From: Isoetes taiwanensis | Taxonomy: Eukaryota; Streptophyta; Lycopodiopsida; Isoetales; Isoetaceae | Direction: 5' to 3' | NCBI GenBank assembly: GCA_021234155.1 | Contig: JAJEKV010000565.1 | Location: 64,001-128,000 of the forward strand | Length of the DNA: 64,000 nucleotides | Part shown: one piece after another, positions 57,442 to 64,000 of the stretch | Numbering within the stretch: the stretch's first letter is position 1 | Layout of the letters: each line of letters starts with the position of its first letter | Notes under the pieces: generated by a model | The model's database searches: none | Told to the model about the DNA's origin: nothing | What the model saw: only the letters and a program-made list of their open reading frames with translations | Program-made: the position numbers and the translations under genes

Positions 57442-58865
57442 CTAAAATGATCCCTGTCGGATCCCCACTGGACCCATAACACACTGCTTACCATTAGTGG
57501 TTGGAGTCGATCGCATCTTGCATGGTTTGGCCCTGGCATTCTCGTATAAAGTCCGGGTAAGTCTTACCAAATCTACTTTGGGAACCCATGTTGCATCTTC
57601 TGTGGGTAAGTGTTTCCACTTAACCAAGTATTGCAAGATTTGAGTTCGGCGGGTTTGCTTATATGCGTGATCAAGGAGAGCTTCAGGCACAATCTCCAAC
57701 TGATCCTCGGTCATCTCTAGAAGTGTTGATGTGTCAAGAATCTCTTCTGGATCAGAATTATGCTTCTTGAGAAGATTTACATGGAAAACTTTATGGATCT
57801 TCAAATGTACAGATAGATTCAACCGGTAGGCTTGAGAACCTATCCTCTCGGTTATCCAAAAGGCCCCGCCCATCTAGGTGCAAGCTTCTTACAATTGCCA
57901 ATCTTAAGTTTGCCCTGCTTCACCTTAATCTTTAGCCACACGGAGTCACTAAGCTGGAATTCTCGTGGTGTCTGATGCCGGTCGGCAAGGCTTTTCTGTC
58001 GAGCTCGAGCAGCTAGCAAATATACTTGAACGTCTTCCACTAGTGCCTGCATATCCATGAGGAGTTGTTGCAACACTTCCACTTTGAAAACTGGATTATG
58101 CCACGTGTCTGGAGTGAGGCATTGATAACCATAGTTGATCATGAAAGGAGACATCCTTGAGGACTCCTGTCTAGTATTGTTATAGGAAAACTCCACCAAA
58201 TGGATGTAATCCGCCCATTGAGATTGCTTGTTCCAGACATAGTTACATAGCATATCTTCAATTATGCGATTGGTACGCTCTGTTTGGCCATCTGTCTGCG
58301 GATGATAAGCTGTGCTCATGGTAAGCTTAGTTTGAATAGTGCTAAAGAAATCCTTCCAGAATGCACTAACAAACTTATGATCCCGGTCCGATATAATGGT
58401 ACGAGGCATTCCGTGGTATAAAACACCTCCTTGGTAAACAACAAGGCGGTATCCAATGCGATTAATGTGGGTACGACATGGCAAAAAGTGTGCCATTTTA
58501 GAAAGCTTGTCGACCACCACCATTAAGGCATCAAAGCCCCTTAAAGTACGCGAAAGCCCCACGATAAAATCCATGGTGATAACTTCTCATTTTGCATTGG
58601 GGACATCTATGGATTGCAATTCCCGAATAACGAATCGCTCCACCTTCGTTTGTCGACGTGATCCGACATTGCTTAATATACCTGGCAATGTGCTTTTTCA
58701 TCCCTCGCCAGAAATAGCTGGATCGGATCTTGAAATAGGTCTTCATAAATCCCGCATGTCCCGCTATAGGACTGTTATGTGTATCATGGAGAATGAGCTT
58801 GCGAACTCCTAATGTCTCGGGAACACATAATTTATCCTTGTAATAAAGGAGTTTAGCTTCCAACC
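57442..58865 (-). pseudogene. Chromovirus (Ty3/gypsy) integrase and chromodomain, 5'-truncated
   Basis: On the minus strand, the zinc-binding HHCC domain is at 58531-58863 (HDTHNSPIAGHAGFMKTYFK, YFWRGMKKHIARYIKQC). The integrase core is at 57852-58574 (MDFIVGLSRTLRGFDALMVV, IISDRDHKFVSAFW, STAYHPQTDGQTERTNR). A C-terminal chromodomain is at 57490-57680 (ILQYLVKWKHLPTEDATWVP). The chromodomain defines the chromovirus branch and should bind chromatin marks to steer integration. Frame changes occur near 57860 and 58560, and the element is cut off at about 58.87 kb: RT, protease and gag are missing. Confidence 0.9.
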
Positions 58866-59039
58866 ATCATTCATTTAAATTGGATTTATGTCGATTTTGG
58901 ACCATTTTGGCAATCGCAACTTTTTCGGATTAGTAAATTTGCATCGAGAATGTGACTTTTTTTTATAACAAAGACAACATGATTGCATTAAAAATTGAAA
59001 ATATTTTACATATGTATGTCGAAAGTGACATGATGCCAA

Positions 59040-61910
59040 TTACTTGCTCGAGTGGCCGCCTAGTGATATCATAGCTTTTTTCCTCACTTCCACAGATATT
59101 GTAACCCTAGCAATCTTGTTTGGGATGACCTTTGGGGTCCATGAAAACAAAATAGTATCTAACTCAACCCAATCATCCCCTTCAATAGGGTTTCTCTTCC
59201 ATCTCTTTGTCCAACAGTCTCTATACCTTTCTTCTTCCTCGCGCCTTTGCATTTAACTGGTGCACTGGACACCACCATTCCACACGAACTTTGTTCACAT
59301 TGCGGTCACCCACTTCTTTGCAAACATCTGAGATGATATAACCCATCAACACAGGGTATATCTCTTTGCGCTCTGGTACTATAAGTGCAAATTGATGGCA
59401 AAGCAAGTCATCTTTGGGATCATAATCCTCCATTTCGAGATATTTAGGCCTTCCTTTCCTAGGACCAACATAATGTTTTTCAGCAGCTGGAGGAGCCATC
59501 GACTTACGAATACTACTAACCACATCATCAACTTCCTCAGGTGTTATATCAAGTCTCTCCACCTAGTCTTAGGTAGCCATCCATCTTTCAGTTCATCAGA
59601 GGATGTGTCTACTTGTCCCAATAATCCATGTACCTGTGTCCAATAATTTATCAATGCAAGGTTGGTATCATCGGGGTTATTTTTCCAATACTTGACGTAT
59701 TCAGAAATGTCGTCCAATGTGCTTTGCAATGAATCCACCTCTGTAAAAGGCTTAAGAGCTTTTGGTTGACCCCTTGGAATCTTAGGTTTACCATTTTCAT
59801 CTTCGTGCCATATAGCTACTCCCTCATCTGGCCTCCATTTATCATCTGAAGGTCTCATCTTTCATTGCATTATTGGCTTATTTCCCATGACCCAGAAAGT
59901 GTACCGAAGACCTTCCATATCGTTTTTTATAACTTTCGATAAAAATTCTTCCAATCAGGGCACTTCTTATATGATCAACCCTATAGGAGAAGGTGAAATG
60001 CATTCACTAAGAACTTCCATTAGTCTATGAAGATTGGTCACAGTTTGAGATTTCAATTGTGCACTATACTTCCCAAACAATGCATCCACATCCTCATGAG
60101 TATGTCCAGACATTAAGAACCCTAAATTCACTCTTTCAAAGACATCTATGCACTATTGTTAAATAAGATAGGAATGAGAACATATACTGCTTTTATCTGG
60201 GCCCAAAGACAATTGTCAAGTTGGAGGAGGAACTTTAGTGGTAGATCTCGAGGTTGGGGACGTGAACTTGAGGCTCCAACATGTTCAGAAGCACCTGACT
60301 TCCTAATCCTTGCCTTAGTAAATTATTAGGCTTTCTATCCAACAATGCACTGAAGAGTGGTTGGCAACCACCTCGTGGTTGTAGAGGTCACCGTAATAAC
60401 CACTCTCATAGTTCCTCAAGCACCTCATCACACTTCCAATATGAAAATTAGGACCATCACTCCACAACTGCAAACTAAAATGGCCATAATAAATTGGCAC
60501 CGAGCTATGCACTATTGCACCTGTTAGAAGGAAAGGAAGGAAGGAAGAAATTTTTAACGTCAAGGAACCCAATCGGGTTATGTCGAGAGACTTGCATAGG
60601 ATAAGCTCTATTTATTTGCTTGGGTATGTAACTATACTGTGGCAAACAAGTCTTCGATTAATCCATCTTGTCATGTATAATACAAACATAGTTATTGGAT
60701 TCCAAACATGATAATGTTCTCATCCAATAAGTGGATCTACATGATAGTTGGTCTGTCATGTGATTTTTCATTTGCTCCCCTTATCTTAGCCCTTTGTCTT
60801 GGTTGCTTGGTCTTATCAGGAATCTCTTTCAACTTAGTGACATGCTTTGAAGTGCTTGCTCCATAGTTAGCTAATAAGAAGTTGGGTTGAGATATTGTAG
60901 GTACCATTAGTTCTCGAAGCAAAGCATTCACTTCCTCCAATATGCTCTTCGAGTACAATGGCATGGCAATCTCTTTCGACAACTATTTTTTGTTGATCTT
61001 TCCTACTTTTTATGTGGCATATTCTCAAAGCATTGAATTCAACATATTTATCAAAAACCTCCCTAGCAGCCAGGATCCTAGAAGTTGGCCTCAGCATGCC
61101 ATTATTTCCATGTAATGCAATTTTGCTACCCTTTGCATGACTTGTTGCCAATTTTGCCAAGATGAAATTGGAATGCCATGAATATTTATCCATGCAACTT
61201 TACATATCCATGCCCCTAGCAGTGGGTATTTTTTTTTCTTTGGATATTTTTCATCTTGAAGTGCAAGCTCGTGAATGGAGTACATGTAAGTCCTCCTCTC
61301 ATCACAAGTATACTCTTGGAAGGTGACTCTTGTTTCCACCAATTCATCAATTTCAAACTTCTGAACACAATTAACCCAACAACATTCCATTCCCCTTACC
61401 TTAGTCATAGCTTCACATGAACAATCACTACTTGACTTGGACCTCTTGCTAGGATAATGTTTCACCACTGAGTGTGCCCTCTTCTCTGAAAATGTGGTCC
61501 TGGCAGCTATTGGAGGTGCATTAAAAAAATCAGTGTCTACCACAACCTCTGGCTCTGGTAAAAGGAATTCTCCTATAAATTCAATGCAGGCTATAGGCCA
61601 TGGCATGATGCATGGAACCTCCAATTGTTTAATATAAGCAGTGTAATCCTGGTGATTTGACCCTTTTTCCTTCCATTTTTCTTCTAAACTTGTTATGGCC
61701 ACACCCACTTTATCCTCTCCTAACCTTTCATCATTGACAGCTTGGATAGGATCAGCTAGTATGATAGTTCTTTCACCTACTAGCTCCTTATTGCATTGAT
61801 GCTTCACTTTCATCTTCTTATTCTTCCAATCCAACGTACTGTAGAGGATAATTTGCTTAGTAGTCTCAGCCTCAACACCCTTTGGGTGGTCCACACCATT
61901 GACCTACAAG
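59040..61910 (-). pseudogene. DUF7869-type protein (putative transposase relative), decayed
   Basis: From the N-terminus on the minus strand: 61091-61894 carries MECCWVNCVQKFEIDELVET, then DERRTYMYSIHEL and LGAWICKVAWINIHGI, matching the usual upstream part of these proteins (CC..C, R.., VC..AW..I.GI). At 60120-60260 the core reads LQLDNC, and after a frame change MFSFLSYLTIVHRCL, then NLGFLMSGHTHEDVDALFGK (59985-60135). The C-terminus is at 59544-59858 and 59221-59562, including VNKVRVEWWCPVHQL. The LDNC ... GHTHED(V/I)D pattern is the DUF7869 signature. Splice-like AG sites precede 61910 and a mini-exon at 61992-62026 (VKCVDPKKGKN). Several stops and frameshifts, plus a LINE tail at 60535-60575, show it is broken. 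Function unproven. Confidence 0.65.
60535..60575 (-). mobile_element. LINE 3' terminus inside the DUF7869 region
   Basis: On the minus strand GTTCCTTGACGTTAAAAATT is followed by TTCCTTCCTTCC, the tail form also seen at 29.37 kb. Confidence 0.5.
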
Positions 61911-62153
61911 AACAATGTTAACAATGGGGTAACAATGTGATAAGAACATGTGGTAACAATGTTGATACATGTTGGGGGTGATAGGCATTACATTTTTACC
62001 CTTTTTAGGATCCACACACTTCACCTATATAAAGTTAAATGTCTTAATATTAGCTCAAAAAAAGGACAAAGTAATTATGAGAATCGATTAAAGGGAACTT
62101 CAAAAAATACAAAAAAAAACCATTAAATGGGCAAATATAAGTTGTAAACGTAG
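61911..62153. other. Upstream region of the DUF7869 gene
   Basis: AT-rich, with AACAATG repeats (61909-61965) and possible small exons. No other gene. Confidence 0.45.
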
Positions 62154-62480
62154 GCAAAAATAGGTTGTAAGTATAGCTGAGGTGTAGGTAATTATACAAA
62201 ATTAATGATAACATAGGGTGTATGTAAGTAGTACTAAAGAGTTAAGTATAGGTTGTAATTCTAGATTATTAAGTATAGGCAAAAATAGGTTGTAAGTATA
62301 GCTGAGGTGTAGGTAATTATATAAAATTAATGATAGCATAGGGTGTATGTAAGTAGTACTAAAGAGTTAAGTATAGATTTTAATTCTAGAGTATTATGTA
62401 TAGGCAAAAAATAGGTTGTAAGTATAGTTGACATGTGGGTAATTCTATAGAGAATTAATGATAACCTAGGGTGTAATTAA
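62154..62480. repeat. 125-bp tandem repeat, about 2.7 copies
   Basis: The unit GGCAAAAATAGGTTGTAAGT starts at 62154, 62279 and 62404, exactly 125 bp apart. The first two copies differ little; the third is more diverged and partial. A shorter related phrase precedes it at 62131. It includes the inner repeat TAGGTTGTAA. Confidence 0.93.
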
Positions 62481-62697
62481 TTCAATAGAAGTAATGATAG
62501 CTAATTCGTATAGGGTATAATTCGTATATGATGTGATGGAATCATAATTACAACCGCGCCTATTAAGTTATACGAAATCTTGCATGCAACTACTATATCT
62601 TGCATGAAACCCTTCATTCCTTCAAGCGTCCATCCTTTCTTCCTTTAAGCCTTCCAGTGCCCATCCTTCCTTCATTTCTTCCTTCCTTCCTTCAACT

Positions 62698-63176
62698 ATG
62701 GTGAGCCATGTCGCCCGGCCCGCTCCATCCCGCCGGACTCGCCTGAGAGAGGCGACGAGGGAGATCAAGAAATTGATCAAGAAATCCCTTCCCCCCTCCC
62801 GCAGATGCCGTTGTGGCTGCCTTCCGCACCACAATCCGAATGAATGCGAGGAGTTGTTTATTGAGGGCAAGCTTCGCCCGGAAAATCGAATCTTAGTAGC
62901 AGCACTAGCAGTCCGGAGTCCCCACACACACCTGCAGATTCAAATGAAGAGCTGGAGAAGGAGGTCAAAATAGCAGAAAAAATGGAGGAAGCGGATGAGG
63001 AGTGGCGTGAAGAATTGGAGGAAGAGAAGAAGCAGATTATCATAGATGCCCTTTCCTCCTCCGATGATGAAGATGTTGCAGAAGCCATCCTTGAAGAGAT
63101 GACAGAAAAAGCTCAGAGGAAGAAAAGGAGGACGAGGAGGATGAGCCCTAAATTTCTTTTTTTGTTTGTTATTTAG
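62698..63176 (+). CDS. Small basic/acidic protein, one frameshift or two overlapping frames
   Basis: The first frame starts at 62698 (MVSHVARPAPSRRTRLREAT) and runs to 62973. It is strongly basic and carries cysteine/histidine text RCRCGCLPHHNPNECEELF. From about 62865 another frame is open to 63176 with SSSTSSPESPHTPADSNEEL, then a long acidic helix (EEADEEWREELEEEKKQIII, SSSDDEDVAEAILEEMTEKA) and a basic end KRRTRRMS. The best reading is one protein, basic zinc-finger-like N-terminus followed by an acidic coiled coil, split by one frameshift near 62865-62970. I do not recognise the family. It lies just upstream of, and divergent from, the DUF7869 gene, so it may be a partner ORF of the same transposon. 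Confidence 0.4.
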
Positions 63177-63194
63177 TTTTTTGTGCAGGAAAGC

Positions 63195-63330
63195 GAGCTG
63201 GGCATCTCCAAAAAAGGCCTCAACCGATGATTTTAAATGGAGCTAGGCATCTCCTTAAACTGCCTTGAACTTTTGTTATTTTGGATCAAAGAGCTGGGCA
63301 ACTCTAATAAAAGGCCCTCCTTATGTAAAA
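63195..63330. repeat. Three copies of a 45-50-bp unit (GAGCTGGGCATCTC)
   Basis: GAGCTGGGCATCTCC at 63195, GAGCTAGGCATCTCC at 63240 and GAGCTGGGCAACTC at 63291, each followed by an A-rich run and a GGCCTC/TGCCTT/GGCCCT phrase. It follows the small ORF and may be its 3' UTR. Confidence 0.75.
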
Positions 63331-63433
63331 TATTTTTCTGATAATACAAAGACTTACTTCCTGTAATTTGTTTTTGAATTCTGTAATTTGTTTTGAATTA
63401 TTCCTGTAATTTTGATAACCTTAGTTTTGAAAT

Positions 63434-63890
63434 CACGCCAGGCGCGAATTAAGTTTGTGTACAAAATGTTTAAATTGTACAGTAGTCCAATACACGCCTG
63501 GCGTGAATTGCATACAGTAACTAGCTTTCTTATCTTAATATTAATCTCTTACAAAAGACTTCTGCTAATTATATTAATGCATTCAATGAGTTTAAACTTC
63601 AAAGTAGCTCAATTCACGCCTGGCATGAATTGGGTACAATGGCAAGTCCTCTTAATATTAATCGCGAATTAATAATGGGCATAAAGCGCATTTAAATTAT
63701 AAATAAATGGATTCGTGCATGGCGCAAAATCACTAAAGTGCATTTAAATTATAAATGAATGGAATTTGCGCCTGGCGCGAATTCGCTAACGTATAGTTAC
63801 TACGCCTGGCGCCCCCACCTCCCACGCCTAGCGTTAACTCAAATGACACTAAGGTTGAGCAGTTTGAACACACGCCTGGCGCGTATTCAA
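63434..63890. repeat. Cluster of palindromic CGCCTGGCG motifs
   Basis: About eight copies of a palindrome close to AATTCACGCCTGGCGTGAATT lie near 63434, 63493, 63612, 63711, 63763, 63801, 63823 and 63870, 20-120 bases apart. They are separated by AT-rich text in which GTGCATTTAAATTATAAATR occurs twice (63686, 63738). The cluster reaches close to the window edge and may continue beyond it. Confidence 0.85.
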
Positions 63891-64000
63891 CTGAAGTTCT
63901 TCTTGTGCCAGAAGGACATTTCTTGCCAGGGCCTATGCCAATCTTATAGTTTTGTGAAGGTCTTGATATTTACTGCCATATTAATATGACCGTTCTTGGT

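Noticed and set aside
63434-63890. CRISPR-like array
   Set aside because: Repeats are palindromic and imperfect with very uneven spacing, no cas genes are present, and the context is a plant nuclear genome.

Overview
The window looks like nuclear DNA of a seed plant, most likely an angiosperm. It has one spliced gene with compact introns (63 to 499 bp) whose protein closely resembles the plant Golgi copper ATPase RAN1/HMA7. Around it lies a dense landscape of Ty1/copia, Ty3/gypsy, LINE, MITE-like and DNA-transposon remnants. There is no sign of bacterial, organellar or viral gene organisation. I could not decide between monocot, eudicot and magnoliid from sequence alone.

Left part (1-12.3 kb): decayed Ty3/gypsy material (RNase H/integrase at 1-1770, and a probable extra ORF of a Tat/Ogre-like element at 2.6-6.06 kb). 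Two blocks of a 21-bp minisatellite with core GGCCAGAAACACCA follow (6.33-7.42 and 10.2-10.99 kb), separated by unrecognised, probably dead, retroelement-like coding sequence.

Nested block (12.2-28.5 kb): this region can be unpicked exactly from LTR boundaries, primer sites and target-site duplications. A plus-strand copia element (D) carries two minus-strand copia insertions: A (12495-17408, TSD AATTG) and B (17552-27841, TSD TGAAT). B carries a plus-strand copia, C (17940-23520, TSD GGAGA). C carries a 1.2-kb insert (20878-22075) flanked by the 9-bp repeat GTTTATAGA, as expected of a Mutator-like element. B is nearly intact: by my reading only one stop, one frameshift and the C insertion break its polyprotein. 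Its primer-binding site matches the anticodon arm of initiator tRNA-Met rather than the 3' end.

Middle (28.5-45.8 kb): mostly non-coding, with LINE 3' ends, a 38-bp-arm hairpin, a dispersed repeat, a MITE-like element, a short 5'-truncated L1-type insertion, an RTE-like LINE pseudogene, and two tandem copies of a small unrecognised gene with the same TATA box and TATA-to-ATG spacing. One copy is open (80 aa); the other is frameshifted.

Right part (45.8-64 kb): the nine-exon RAN1/HMA7-like gene (minus strand). All its splice sites and catalytic motifs are present, but four single-base indels sit in or beside short homopolymers. Then come three about 1.4-kb-class chromovirus LTRs and a chromodomain-containing gypsy pol fragment, a decayed gene with the DUF7869 signature (LDNC ... 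GHTHEDVD), a 125-bp tandem repeat, a small basic/acidic ORF pair, and at the right edge about eight copies of a palindromic motif around CGCCTGGCG.

A cross-cutting observation: where repeat copies can be compared, some copies differ recurrently at CAG/CTG triplets (to CGG, ACG or CCG). Together with the homopolymer indels this suggests residual long-read errors at plant CHG-methylated sites, so part of the apparent decay may be technical.
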